Notes: generated by a model not told the origin, from the sequence alone. Counted from the stretch's first letter, positions 9,916 to 18,867 are shown. The stretch: 64,000 nt of DNA from Bifidobacterium sp. ESL0763 (GCF_029433395.1 NZ_JAQTHW010000002.1:868001-932000), one strand, 5' to 3'. Program-made: numbers and translations.

Positions 9916-10542
9916 TTAGTGGGCGTAGTACTCGACCACGTACTGGATGTTGACCTCGACCGGAATCTCGGAAGTCTCCGGCTTGCGGGTCAGGGTCGCC
10001 TTGAGCGAGGGAAGGTTGACGTCCAGGTATCCGGGGACGGCGGGCAGCACATCGCGGTGCACGCCCTCTGCGGCGATCTGGAAGGGAACCATGGTCTGGC
10101 TCTTCGGCTTGACCTGGATGGTCTGGCCGGGCTTGACGCGGTAGGACGGACGGTCCACCACGTTGCCGTCGACCATGATGTGGCGGTGCACCACGAACTG
10201 GCGGGCCTGGGCGGTCGTGCGGGCGAAGCCCGAACGCAGCACCAGGGCGTCGAGACGGGTCTCGAGATCGACGAGCATTGCCTCGCCGGTCTGGCCCTTG
10301 GTGTGGGTGCCCTTCTCATAAGCGGCGCGAAGCTGCTTCTCGGAGAGACCGTACTGGGCGCGCAGACGCTGCTTCTCGCGCAGACGAACCGCGTAATCGG
10401 ATTCGGTGCGGCGACGCGTGCGGCCGTGCTCGCCGGGGGCGTACGGACGCTTCTCGAAGATGCGCTGAGCCTTGGGGGTCAGTGCGATGCCGAGGGCGCG
10501 CGAAAGGCGCACCTGACGGCGAGAACGCTGAATGTTAGTCAT
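9916..10542 (-). CDS. rpsD: 30S ribosomal protein S4
   Basis: Primary 16S rRNA-binding protein that nucleates small-subunit assembly. The 208-residue sequence has the S4 RNA-binding domain LETRLDALVLRSGFARTTAQARQFVVHRHIMVDGNVVDRPSYRV in its middle, and ends PVEVNIQYVVEYYAH, as in other bifidobacteria. It stands alone rather than in the alpha operon, usual for actinobacteria with a separate rpsD. AAGGAAC precedes the ATG. An approximately 150-nt leader separates it from the proposed promoter. Confidence 0.98.
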   Translation of the reverse strand: MTNIQRSRRQVRLSRALGIALTPKAQRIFEKRPYAPGEHGRTRRRTESDYAVRLREKQRLRAQYGLSEKQLRAAYEKGTHTKGQTGEAMLVDLETRLDALVLRSGFARTTAQARQFVVHRHIMVDGNVVDRPSYRVKPGQTIQVKPKSQTMVPFQIAAEGVHRDVLPAVPGYLDVNLPSLKATLTRKPETSEIPVEVNIQYVVEYYAH

Positions 10543-10697
10543 TCTGTTGTTCCTTTGTATTCTGTCGTTATCTGAACGGAACGCGGGCCTTGCGAACCCG
10601 CGCTGAGCCGGGCCTCTCCAGTGCTTCTAGGCGCCAAGCGCCAACGACGCTCCCCGTTGCCGGGCACGCCGCCGACCCACTGATGGGCTAAGACTCC

Positions 10698-10726
10698 AGA
10701 TAATGCCCGCCTCGTGGCAGGCACAA
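10698..10726 (-). promoter_or_regulatory. Candidate rpsD promoter
   Basis: Minus-strand TTGTGC (10726-10721), a 17-bp spacer and TTATCT (10703-10698). This would give rpsD a GC-rich leader of about 150 nt, which might hold an autoregulatory S4 site. No known leader motif was recognised. Confidence 0.35.
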
Positions 10727-10793
10727 GTATTCATTTTACCCGCAGGGTACGGACGAGCGACGGCCCGTCCCCCACCGCGGCGAGAACGTGCGC

Positions 10794-11672
10794 TCAGTGG
10801 GTGTAGGAGTTGCTGATGAAGTTGGCGATGAGCTCGTAGACCCAGACGATGATGGCGACCACCGCGCGGGAGCTCAGGATCAGGGCGAGCAGCGACCAGA
10901 GCATCTTGTGCACGGTGTCGCGGCGGGTGATGGAGTTGAAGGTCCAGGCCTTGCCCGCCATGAAGCCTCCGCTGCGGGCGGGCACGAAGTTGCCGGCGAT
11001 GACGAACATGCCCATCGAGTCGAGCATCATCCACACCAGGAAGCACAGGCACATGATGGCGCCGGCGGTCAGCTGGATGGCGTCGAGCCAGTCGGTGAAC
11101 TGCCAGGAGGGCACGTTGCGGCCGATGGTAATGAAGTCGTCGATGAACTTGCGGTGCCACACCCCGTCGGTGCCCTGCAGCAGCTTGGAGAAACTGCCCT
11201 CGAGGCGCGAGTCGTTGAGCGCCGCGCAGGTGTAGACGGTGATGACGAGGAGGAAGACGAACTCGAGCAGGCGCGAGAGGAAGCGGTTCCTGTTGTATTC
11301 GAAGGAGTGGTTGCGGGCCATCAGCGCCATCGAGACAATGTATTGCAGCACGACGATGGTGATCAGCACCGTGCAGATGGCCGAATAGGCCAGCGACAGG
11401 TAGACGAAGAAGACGCCGCCGACGATGCCGCACAGCACATAGACGATGATCGCCGCACTGTCGTCGCTTCCCGAGGGCTGCAGGTAGCGGTTGACGCTGC
11501 CCTGGTAGTCGGCGTTGGCGTGGGCGTCATCCATCGGCTCGTAGGCCTGGCCGTCGACCATGGTATCGCCGTCGTTGAACGATTCCGGCGGGCGCACCGC
11601 ACGCCATTGCACGAGGCAGATGACCGCCTCGATGATGATGCCTACGATGATCTGCGCAATTATCCCCATCAT
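10794..11672 (-). CDS. Unknown polytopic membrane protein
   Basis: Not recognised. The 292 residues contain about six hydrophobic segments: roughly 3-22, 73-95, 98-118, 134-152, 200-220 and 258-288. A polar stretch (25-70) rich in Asp and Asn lies between the first two. No catalytic or transport motif is evident. Start could be the first or second of two adjacent ATGs (11672 or 11669); AAGGAAC better fits the second. It stands alone between rpsD and the pdp gene, each separated by intergenic hairpins. Confidence 0.7.
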   Translation of the reverse strand: MMGIIAQIIVGIIIEAVICLVQWRAVRPPESFNDGDTMVDGQAYEPMDDAHANADYQGSVNRYLQPSGSDDSAAIIVYVLCGIVGGVFFVYLSLAYSAICTVLITIVVLQYIVSMALMARNHSFEYNRNRFLSRLLEFVFLLVITVYTCAALNDSRLEGSFSKLLQGTDGVWHRKFIDDFITIGRNVPSWQFTDWLDAIQLTAGAIMCLCFLVWMMLDSMGMFVIAGNFVPARSGGFMAGKAWTFNSITRRDTVHKMLWSLLALILSSRAVVAIIVWVYELIANFISNSYTH

Positions 11673-11780
11673 GTTCCTTGTATCTCGGTTTGCGGATTCC
11701 CTACCAGATTATATGCACGTGCGGCCTTCTCCGCCGGATACGCCCTGGCCCATGGCGCGCATGGGGGCCGTATGTATACG

Positions 11781-11811
11781 GGTGTGCCCCGCCGCACGGA
11801 CGGGGCACACC
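11781..11811 (-). terminator. Hairpin after the deo/pdp block
   Basis: Perfect 11-base arms (11781-11791, 11801-11811) with a 9-nt loop, about 27 bp beyond the pyrimidine-nucleoside phosphorylase stop codon. There is no U-tract on the minus strand. Confidence 0.55.
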
Positions 11812-11837
11812 AAGCCGATGCCGACTCTTCGAAGGCC

Positions 11838-13136
11838 TTACTTGACGATCTTGTATACCATCGGGTAGGGCTTCGCCTCGTCGCCGATCTCGATGCAGCC
11901 GTAGAGCAGCTCCTTGATGTCGTCGACGTTCTCGCGGTCGCTGCAGATGGTGAGCAGGGACTCGCCCGCCTCCACCTCGTCGCCGACCTTCTTGTTGAGC
12001 TCGATGCCCACGCCGTAGTCGAGCTGGTCGTCGGCCTTCTCGCGGCCGCCGCCGAGCTTCATGCTGGCGATGCCCACCTCGTCGGCGAGCATGCGGGTGA
12101 CGTGCCCGGCGCGCTTGGCCGGCAGCTCGATGCGGTACTTGGCGTGCGGCATGAGGCTGTAGTCGTCGACCACGCGTCCGTCGCCGCCCTGGGCGACGAC
12201 CATGGCACGGAAGCGCTCGAGCGCGGAGCCGTCGGCGATGGTGGCCTCGAGCCTGGCACGTGCCTCCTTCTCGTCGGCGGCCTTGCCGCCGAGCACGACC
12301 ATGTAGCTGCCGAGGGTGAGCACCAGCTCGAGCAGGTCCTTCGGGCCCTTGCCTTTGAGGATGTCGAGGGTCTCCTCGATCTCGAGGGTGTTGCCGACCT
12401 TGCGGCCCAGCGGCTGGTTCATGTCGGAGATGACGGCCATGCACTCCATGCCCACGCCCTTGCCGATGCCGACCAGCGCCTTGGCGAGTTCCTCGGATTT
12501 CTCGAGCGTCTTCATGAAGGCGCCCGCCCCGGTCTTCACGTCGATGACCAGCGCGTCGGTGCCGGAGGCGATCTTCTTGCTCATGATGGAGCTGGCGATC
12601 AGCGGGATGGAGTCGACGGTGTCGGTCACGTCGCGCAGCGCGTAGATCTTCTTGTCGGCCGGCGCGATGTTGCCGGTGGCGCCGATGATCGCCAAGCCCT
12701 CGTTTTTGACCTGGTCGATGAAGTCCTGCTCGCCGATCTCGACCTGGTAGCCGGGGATGGCCTCGAGCTTGTCGAGCGTGCCGCCCGTGTGGCCCAGGCC
12801 GCGCCCCGAGATCATCGGGACGGGGACGCCCGTGGCCGCCACCATGGCCGCCAGCGGCAGGCTGACCTTGTCGCCCACGCCGCCGGTGGAGTGCTTGTCG
12901 ACCTTGACGCCGGGGATACCCGACAGGTCGAGCCGGTCGCCGGAGCGCATCATCTCAAGGGTGAGCTGGGAACGCTCGTGGTCGTTCATGCCCCTGAAAT
13001 AGATCGACATGAGCAGCGCGCTGGTCTGGTAGTCGGGGATCTCGCCGCTCACGACGCCGGAGACGAAGAACCCGATCTCCTCGTCGCTCAGCTCGCCGCC
13101 GTTGCGCTTCTTGTCGATAACATCAACCATTCGCAT
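11838..13136 (-). CDS. pdp: Pyrimidine-nucleoside / thymidine phosphorylase
   Basis: Splits thymidine, deoxyuridine or uridine with phosphate into the base and (deoxy)ribose-1-phosphate, feeding phosphopentomutase DeoB. The 432-residue sequence begins MRMVDVIDKKRNGGELS and carries the family signature KHSTGGVGDK near residue 80 and SGRGLGHTGGTLDKLE. The ATG at 13136 is preferred: GAGGTG lies 8 nt upstream, whereas the in-frame GTG at 13145, which overlaps the deoR stop as GTGA, has no ribosome site. Last gene of the deo block. DeoA is the other possible name; overall it resembles the Pdp type. Confidence 0.93.
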   Translation of the reverse strand: MRMVDVIDKKRNGGELSDEEIGFFVSGVVSGEIPDYQTSALLMSIYFRGMNDHERSQLTLEMMRSGDRLDLSGIPGVKVDKHSTGGVGDKVSLPLAAMVAATGVPVPMISGRGLGHTGGTLDKLEAIPGYQVEIGEQDFIDQVKNEGLAIIGATGNIAPADKKIYALRDVTDTVDSIPLIASSIMSKKIASGTDALVIDVKTGAGAFMKTLEKSEELAKALVGIGKGVGMECMAVISDMNQPLGRKVGNTLEIEETLDILKGKGPKDLLELVLTLGSYMVVLGGKAADEKEARARLEATIADGSALERFRAMVVAQGGDGRVVDDYSLMPHAKYRIELPAKRAGHVTRMLADEVGIASMKLGGGREKADDQLDYGVGIELNKKVGDEVEAGESLLTICSDRENVDDIKELLYGCIEIGDEAKPYPMVYKIVK

Positions 13137-13141
13137 GGTAT

Positions 13142-14101
13142 TCACACCTCGTTGTTGTAGGTAAGTAGTTCCTGGGCTATCGCCTGGTCGACGATGAACT
13201 CATTGGCGTATCCGGCCTTCATCACCGCGTGGACGACGGGGGCCTTGAGGATGCCCGCCGCCACCACGATCGAATGCTTCTTGGCCTTCAGGTCGTCCAG
13301 CCCGATGCCCACGGTGCGGTCGTTGAGGCTGTCGCTGACCACGTTGCCGTCGCGGTCGATGAACCGCGAGACGACGTCGCCGACGGCCTTGCGCTGCAGC
13401 GCCGCCTTCTGCTTGGCGTCGAAGTAGCCGAGCCGGAAGAGCAGGGCGTCGTTGCGCACCGTGCCGACGGTGAACAGGGCGATGTTGGCCGTGCGTCCGA
13501 GCTCGAGCGTGCTCTTGATGAACTTGTCCTGCTCGACGATCTCCTTGGTCACGTCGCTGTCGAAGAACGGCGGGAGGGGAAGGAAATGCGGGGTCGCGCC
13601 CAGCGCGTAGGCCATCTGCGTGACGCTCTCGTTGGCGTACGTGTGCTCGTAGCCGAGGTTGATGCCGCCCTTGAGCTGCACCACCTGCACGTCCGGCATC
13701 GGCACCCGTGGCATGTGCTCGGTGACCGAGTGGATCGTGTTGCCCCAGCCCAGGCCGATGACGTCCTTGGGCTTGAGGGTCTGCGAGAGGTACTGGGCGG
13801 TGTAGGCCCCGATGCCGTCGAGCACGGAGACCTCGCCGTTGTAGTTGTTGGGCACCACATGGATGTTCAGCTTGTACTTCTCGACCAGCTGGACGCCCAG
13901 GTCCTCGGCGTTGACGAACGGGTTGTTGATCTCGATCTTGATGACCCCGGTCTTGCGGGCCAGCTTCAGCAGCCTGGAGACCGTGGGCCGCGAGATGCCC
14001 AGGTTGTGGGCGATCTCGGTCTGGTCGAGGGCATCCTCGTAGTAGAGCCTGGCCACGGTGATGCTCTGGGCCAGCTTCTTGCGTTCGTAGCGTTCGGACA
14101 T
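13142..14101 (-). CDS. deoR: SorC-family deoxyribonucleoside regulator
   Basis: DNA-binding regulator of 319 residues. An N-terminal helix-turn-helix (YYEDALDQTEIAHNLGISRPTVSRLLKLAR, about 20-50) precedes a SorC-type sugar-phosphate-binding domain (GLGWGNTIHSVTEHMP, later VVAAGILKAPVVHAVMKAGYAN). Its place between deoB and pdp points to deoxyribose-5-phosphate as the inducer, as known for Bacillus DeoR; this is inference. It overlaps or nearly abuts pdp. A perfect 16-bp palindrome upstream of deoC is a plausible binding site. Confidence 0.88.
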   Translation of the reverse strand: MSERYERKKLAQSITVARLYYEDALDQTEIAHNLGISRPTVSRLLKLARKTGVIKIEINNPFVNAEDLGVQLVEKYKLNIHVVPNNYNGEVSVLDGIGAYTAQYLSQTLKPKDVIGLGWGNTIHSVTEHMPRVPMPDVQVVQLKGGINLGYEHTYANESVTQMAYALGATPHFLPLPPFFDSDVTKEIVEQDKFIKSTLELGRTANIALFTVGTVRNDALLFRLGYFDAKQKAALQRKAVGDVVSRFIDRDGNVVSDSLNDRTVGIGLDDLKAKKHSIVVAAGILKAPVVHAVMKAGYANEFIVDQAIAQELLTYNNEV

Positions 14102-14287
14102 GGTGGTGCGCCTCGCCTTTCGTCATTGCCCGCCGGCGAATCCGCAGGGCCCGGCACGGACGGCCGGCCGTGATAGGTCGGCGGCCGCCCATGCCGCGCG
14201 TCATGCGGGAATCCGCCGTGCGGGTCTGTTGCCTGCCTCGCACGACCATGGTAGCAACCATGGCCGCACCGGGCCGGCGGAATCCCG

Positions 14288-15475
14288 TCAGCGCAGGCTG
14301 TCGAGATAGCTGGTGCCGTTCGACGGGCCGGCGACCCCGAAGTTGTCGAGGATCGTGGCGCCGAAGTCGGCGAAGGTCGTGCGGGCGCCGAGGCTGCCCG
14401 GCTCTTTCATGCTGGGCGAGTAGGCCAGCAGCGGCACGAACTCCCTGGTGTGGTCCGTGCCCTTGAAGCACGGATCGTTGCCATGGTCGGCCGTGATCAT
14501 CAGCAGGTCGTCGTCATGCATGTTGTCGATGACCCTGCCGAGGCGCGCGTCGAGGTCCATGAGGGCCTGGCCGTCACCCTGCGGGTTGCGGCGGTGGCCG
14601 TACATGGCGTCGAAGTCGACGAGGTTGGTGAAGCAGAAACCGGTGAAGTCCTGCTCCATGACGTGGTCGACGTGGTCCATGCCGTCCATGTTGCTCTCGT
14701 TGTGGTAGCCCTCGTCGAGGCCCACGCCCGAGAAGATGTCGTTGATCTTGCCGACGCCGATGGTCTTGACACCGGCCTCCTGCAGGTAGTCCAGCGTCGT
14801 CTTGCCGATGGGCTTGAGCGTGAAGTCGTGGCGGTTGGCCGTCCTGGTGAAATGGCCCTTGCCGGCCCCGACGTACGGGCGGGCGATGATGCGGCCGACC
14901 AGGTAGTCGGGGCCGTTGACCAGGCTGCGCGCGTATTCGGAGATGCGGTAGAGCTCCTCCACCGGGATGACGTCCTCATGCGCCGCGATCTGCAGCACGG
15001 AGTCGCCGGAGGTGTAGATGATCAGGTCGCCGGTCTCCATCTGGTGCTCGCCGAGCTCCTCGATGATCTTGGTGCCCGATTCGGGGCGGTTGCCCACGAT
15101 CTTGCGTCCGGAGAACTCGGAGATCTTGTCGAGCAGGTCGTCGGGGAAGCCATTGGGGAAGTAGCTCAGCGTCTGCATGACGGGAAGCTGCATCATCTCC
15201 CAGTGGCCGCTCATGCTGTCCTTGCTCAGCGACACCTCGCTCATCTTGCCGAAGCAGCCGATCGGATGCTCGGCGGCGGGGACGCCCTGGATGGGCTCGT
15301 CGCGCAGATTGGAGATGCCGAGCCTGGCGAAGTTGGGCAGACGCAGCGCGCCATCGAAGAACCGGCCGATGGAGCCGAGGGTGTCGGAACCCTCGTCGTC
15401 GTACTTGGCGGCGTCGGGGGCCTCGCCGGTCCCGATCGAATCCATGACCAGGCCGAAGATACGCTTGTATCTCAT
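14288..15475 (-). CDS. deoB: Phosphopentomutase
   Basis: Converts (deoxy)ribose-1-phosphate to the 5-phosphate. The 395-residue metalloenzyme belongs to the alkaline phosphatase superfamily: VMDSIGTGEAPDA near residue 10 carries the metal-binding aspartate, SLSKDSMSGHWEMMQ near residue 83 the phosphorylated Thr/Ser region, and ITADHGND plus TDHTREFVPLLAYS the C-terminal metal ligands. It starts 3 bp after the deoC stop. A 186-bp gap with no clear terminator separates it from deoR. Confidence 0.96.
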   Translation of the reverse strand: MRYKRIFGLVMDSIGTGEAPDAAKYDDEGSDTLGSIGRFFDGALRLPNFARLGISNLRDEPIQGVPAAEHPIGCFGKMSEVSLSKDSMSGHWEMMQLPVMQTLSYFPNGFPDDLLDKISEFSGRKIVGNRPESGTKIIEELGEHQMETGDLIIYTSGDSVLQIAAHEDVIPVEELYRISEYARSLVNGPDYLVGRIIARPYVGAGKGHFTRTANRHDFTLKPIGKTTLDYLQEAGVKTIGVGKINDIFSGVGLDEGYHNESNMDGMDHVDHVMEQDFTGFCFTNLVDFDAMYGHRRNPQGDGQALMDLDARLGRVIDNMHDDDLLMITADHGNDPCFKGTDHTREFVPLLAYSPSMKEPGSLGARTTFADFGATILDNFGVAGPSNGTSYLDSLR

Positions 15476-15478
15476 GGA

Positions 15479-16147
15479 CTAGTCCTCCTTCGCGCCCGCG
15501 AGGATCTTGATGGTGGCGCTGACACCGAGGCGGTTGGCGCCCGCGTCGATCATGGCCATGGCCTCGTCGTAGCTGTGGATGCCGCCGGCGGCCTTGACGC
15601 CGAGGCGGTCGCCCACGGTCTTGCGCATCAGCGCGACGTCGGCGGCCGTGGCGCCCGAGGCGCTGAAGCCGGTGGAGGTCTTGACGAAGTCGGCGCCGGC
15701 CTTCTCGCTCAGCTCGCAGGCGCGGACCTTCTGGTCGTCGTCGAGGAAGGAGCACTCGATGATGACCTTGAGCACCTTGCCGGTCTTGTGCACCGCGTCG
15801 GCCACGGCCTTGATGTCGGCCTCGACCGCGTCGTCCTCGCCGCCGAGCAGCAGGCCGATGTTGATGACCATGTCGATCTCCTCGGCGCCGTCCGCGATGG
15901 CCTGCTCGGCCTCGAAGGCCTTGGAGGCGCTGCTGCCGGCACCCAGGGGGAAGCCGACGACGCAGCAGGTGTTGACGCCGCTGCCGGCGAGCTGCTCGGT
16001 GACGAGCTTTGACCAGCAGGAGTTCACGCAGACCGAAGCGGTGTGGTATTCCTTGGCCTCGTCGCAGATCTTGACGATCTCGGCGCGGGTGGCCTCGGGC
16101 TTGAGGTAGGTGTGATCGATATAGGTGGCCAGTGTCCGCTTGTTCAT
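15479..16147 (-). CDS. deoC: Deoxyribose-phosphate aldolase
   Basis: Cleaves deoxyribose-5-phosphate to glyceraldehyde-3-phosphate and acetaldehyde, the end step of the deo pathway. The 222-residue TIM barrel begins [28 protein letters not shown] holds the Schiff-base lysine and [10 protein letters not shown] the second active-site lysine. The ATG at 16147 follows GAAAGG at about 10 nt; an upstream ATG at 16174 would add nine residues. First gene of the deo transcript. Confidence 0.96.
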   Translation of the reverse strand: MNKRTLATYIDHTYLKPEATRAEIVKICDEAKEYHTASVCVNSCWSKLVTEQLAGSGVNTCCVVGFPLGAGSSASKAFEAEQAIADGAEEIDMVINIGLLLGGEDDAVEADIKAVADAVHKTGKVLKVIIECSFLDDDQKVRACELSEKAGADFVKTSTGFSASGATAADVALMRKTVGDRLGVKAAGGIHSYDEAMAMIDAGANRLGVSATIKILAGAKED

Positions 16148-16354
16148 CTTGACTAATACCTTTCGTTGTGTCATCGCGGGATCGGCGCCCGCTTGGCCCG
16201 GCGCGCCGCTCATGGCGCCCGGCGCCCGTCCCCCACCGCGTCGATGGGGCCCGCCGGCGTCCGCTACCTGAATCGTAACGGAAACCGCGGGATTGGGTCC
16301 GCGCACGTCTCGCGATTGGTTTCTCTGCGAAACCGGTAACAACATAACATCATT

Positions 16355-16370
16355 TTTTACATATGTAAAA
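16355..16370. promoter_or_regulatory. Perfect 16-bp palindrome, candidate DeoR operator
   Basis: TTTTACATATGTAAAA is a perfect inverted repeat in the AT-rich centre of the 485-bp divergent region between deoC and the transporter gene. It lies 16 bp upstream of a plus-strand TTGACA, and next to a possible minus-strand promoter (TTGTCA at 16392-16387). Assignment to DeoR is by position only. Confidence 0.55.
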
Positions 16371-16385
16371 TTATTTTCTAAAATT

Positions 16386-16414
16386 TTGACAAATCCTTGT
16401 GATGACTGTAATGT
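16386..16414 (+). promoter_or_regulatory. Promoter for the OPA transporter and phosphatase genes
   Basis: A consensus TTGACA (16386-16391), 17-bp spacer and TAATGT (16409-16414). It gives a leader of about 210 nt before the transporter start. A second AT-rich stretch with TATAAA at 16483-16488 could be another start point. Confidence 0.5.
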
Positions 16415-16507
16415 CTTCCTTGTCATATGGCGAGGCAACAACGCGATGGAAACAGAGACGTTTTTGCCATATTGATACCGAATATAAATAAACACAAAGG
16501 AGTAACC

Positions 16508-16633
16508 TTGAGATCGAGAGTTCCCTTAGAGGGCGAGAGCATCGCCCGGTACCGTGCGGGAAGGGCCGGTTCGTTCCGCGCCGCTTCGCGCGAGGATTCC
16601 CTTCTTCACGCTTCTGAGACCAGGGGGATGTGA
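16508..16633 (+). CDS. Possible 41-residue leader peptide, TTG start, coupled to the transporter gene
   Basis: A strong AAGGAG (16497-16502) lies 5 nt before a TTG that opens a 41-codon frame. Its TGA stop (16631-16633) overlaps the transporter ATG as TGATG. The peptide is Arg/Ser/Ala-rich with no known family. The RNA here can fold: GGGCGA-GAGCA-TCGCCC at 16531-16547, and a longer GC-rich stem after it. It may be an attenuator or coupling device; it may also be chance. Confidence 0.35.
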   Translation: MRSRVPLEGESIARYRAGRAGSFRAASREDSLLHASETRGM

Positions 16634-18036
16634 TGGCGAGCAATACCTTCAACCTTCAATACGAGAAGCATGTCCCGAAGATCGACATACCGCTGCCCGA
16701 ACAGCGCAAGCGCTGGTTCCGGGAGTTCCTGAAGCCGTATTCGATGATCATCATCCTCTACAGCACGATGTACCTGATCCGCAACAACTTTAAGGCGGCC
16801 CAGCCGCTGATGAAGAGCCAGCTCGGCTTCACCACCGCGGAGCTGGGCACGATCGGCTTCGTGTTCTCGCTGGTCTACGGATTCGGCAAGATCGTGGTGG
16901 CCTACCTGGTGGCCAACAAGGACACGAAGAAGATGGTGTCGCTGATGCTCTTCTTCTCCTCCATCGTCGTCATCGCCATCGGCTGCCTGTTCACCATGAA
17001 CCACGTGCCGATGGGCTGGCTGCTGGTGCTCTGGGCGCTCAACGGCGCCTGCCAGTGCGCGGGCGGACCCTCGTGCTGCAACGTGATCTCCGGCTGGACC
17101 ACCAAGAAGAGCTACGGGCGCTATACCGGCGTCTGGAACGCCTCGCACAACATCGGCTCCGGCCTCGCGGGCATCTTCGCGCTCTGGTGCGCGCAGACCT
17201 TCGCCCACGGCCACGTCGCCGGCATGTTCATCATCCCGGCCATCGTCGCGATGATCATCGCCGTCATCTCCTTCTTCATCGGCAAGAACCGTCCTGAGGA
17301 CCTCGGCTGGGCCTCCCCCGAGGAGATCTTCGACGAGCCACTCAAGCAGGAGGACGTCGAGTCCAAGGGCGAGTCCACCTGGTTCATCTTCCGCAAGTAC
17401 CTGCTGGGCAACCCGTGGGTGTGGATCCTGTGCCTCGCCAACGTCTTCGTCTACCTGGTGCGCATCGGCATCGACAACTGGGCGCCGCTGCGCGTGGTCG
17501 AGGAGCTGCACTTCACGACCACCCAGGGTGCGCTGACGATCACCTACTTCGAGGCCGGCGCGCTGATCGGCTGCCTGATGTGGGGCTTCATCTCCGATTT
17601 CATCGGCGGTCGCCCGGGCCTGGTCGCCACGGTGTGCGCGGTCTGCCTGACCTTCGCCATGCTCGGCTACCAGTACGGCAAGACCCCGACGGTCATCTAC
17701 GTCTCGCTGTTCTTCCTGGGCATGTTCGTCTTCGGACCCCAGCTGCTCATCCCCGTCACGATGCTCAACCTGATCCCCAAGAAGGCCAACGTGCTTTCCG
17801 GCGGCCTCTCCGGCGCGTTCGCCTATCTGTTCGGCGACTCCACCGCCAAGGTGCTGCTGGGCCGCATCGCGGACTCCACCAAGAGCGGCTTGAACATCTT
17901 CGGCCATGTGCTGCACGGCTGGAATGACACCTTCAGCGTCCTCTACGTCGCCATCGCCCTGTCGGTGATCCTGCTGGCCGTGTGCGCGATCACCGAGGAG
18001 CGCAAGACCCGCGCCGCGAAGAGGTTGGCCGCATGA
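16633..18036 (+). CDS. Organophosphate:phosphate antiporter (OPA family, GlpT/UhpT-like)
   Basis: Twelve-helix major facilitator of 467 residues that should import a phosphorylated organic compound in exchange for phosphate. The OPA signature region is visible: GGPSCCNVISGWTTKKSYGRYTGVWNASHN is split across helices 4-5, matching GlpT/UhpT layout. Substrate unknown; divergence from the deo genes suggests a (deoxy)pentose phosphate or similar, by inference. AGGGGG lies 5 nt before the ATG at 16633. Its TGA overlaps the phosphatase ATG (ATGA). Confidence 0.88.
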   Translation: MASNTFNLQYEKHVPKIDIPLPEQRKRWFREFLKPYSMIIILYSTMYLIRNNFKAAQPLMKSQLGFTTAELGTIGFVFSLVYGFGKIVVAYLVANKDTKKMVSLMLFFSSIVVIAIGCLFTMNHVPMGWLLVLWALNGACQCAGGPSCCNVISGWTTKKSYGRYTGVWNASHNIGSGLAGIFALWCAQTFAHGHVAGMFIIPAIVAMIIAVISFFIGKNRPEDLGWASPEEIFDEPLKQEDVESKGESTWFIFRKYLLGNPWVWILCLANVFVYLVRIGIDNWAPLRVVEELHFTTTQGALTITYFEAGALIGCLMWGFISDFIGGRPGLVATVCAVCLTFAMLGYQYGKTPTVIYVSLFFLGMFVFGPQLLIPVTMLNLIPKKANVLSGGLSGAFAYLFGDSTAKVLLGRIADSTKSGLNIFGHVLHGWNDTFSVLYVAIALSVILLAVCAITEERKTRAAKRLAA

Positions 18037-18788
18037 ACCTGACGAATTTCAGAGACCTCGGCGGCATGAGAAACCGCAACGGCCAGAAGATCCGCGAGCA
18101 CCTGGTGCTTCGTTCCGGCCAGCCCGTCGGCCTTGACGAGGAGAGCAAGCGCGAGCTTGTGGACACCTACCACCTCAGCGAGATCATCGACTTCCGCCGT
18201 CCCAAGGAGATCGACGGACAGCCCGACGACGAGCTCGAGGGCGTCAAGTGGATCTCCCTGGACCTGCTGGGCATGGTGCACGCCGTGGACGTCAGCCTCG
18301 ACGACTTCGCGGCCTTCGGCCAGAAGTCCAAGGTGGACGACCACATGCTCAACACCTATCACCAGATGGTGCTCGAGCCCGGCGCGCAGAAGGGCTTCGG
18401 CCACTTCCTCGACCTGGTCCTCGACAATGAGACGGGTTCCACCCTGTTCCATTGCTTCGCGGGCAAGGACCGCACCGGCCTGGCCGCCGCCTTCATCCTG
18501 TGGCTGCTGGACGTGGACAACGACCAGGTGTTCGCCGACTTCATGAAGACCAACGGCGAGCGGGTCAAGGAGAACAACAGCCTGATCGAGCAGTTCAGGG
18601 CCAAGGGCTACGACCAGGATTCCCTGGACGCCCTGTCGGTGGCGCTCTACGTCAAGGAGGACTACCTGGTCTATGCCTTGAAGCTCATCAACGATGAGTA
18701 CGGCGACATCTACACCTACGCCGACAAGGCGCTCGGATTCGGCCCCGACAAGGTCAAGGCCCTGCGGGCCAAGCTGTTGGAGGACTAG
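18033..18788 (+). CDS. Tyrosine-phosphatase-family enzyme (Y_phosphatase3/LipA-like)
   Basis: 251-residue cysteine-dependent phosphatase. It opens with NFRDLGGMRNRNGQKI, the usual start of this family, and has the catalytic loop HCFAGKDRTG with C141 and R147. The Lys-Asp inside the loop is typical of bacterial enzymes that act on phosphoinositides or other phosphate esters as well as phosphotyrosine. The ATG overlaps the transporter stop by 4 bp, so the two proteins are made together. A role on the imported organophosphate is a reasonable guess, not shown. Confidence 0.88.
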   Translation: MNLTNFRDLGGMRNRNGQKIREHLVLRSGQPVGLDEESKRELVDTYHLSEIIDFRRPKEIDGQPDDELEGVKWISLDLLGMVHAVDVSLDDFAAFGQKSKVDDHMLNTYHQMVLEPGAQKGFGHFLDLVLDNETGSTLFHCFAGKDRTGLAAAFILWLLDVDNDQVFADFMKTNGERVKENNSLIEQFRAKGYDQDSLDALSVALYVKEDYLVYALKLINDEYGDIYTYADKALGFGPDKVKALRAKLLED

Positions 18789-18830
18789 TCCCCCGATGGC
18801 ATCGCTTGCCTTCCGGTGAGCGGTCACTGC

Positions 18831-18867
18831 GTGGTGGGAAACCCGATGTGGTTTCCCACCACTTTTT
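18831..18867 (+). terminator. Rho-independent terminator after the phosphatase gene
   Basis: Perfect 13-base arms (18831-18843, 18850-18862), a 6-nt loop and TTTTT. The rest of the 302-bp gap up to pcrA holds a short AT-rich stretch and the next hairpin; no gene is seen. Confidence 0.9.
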
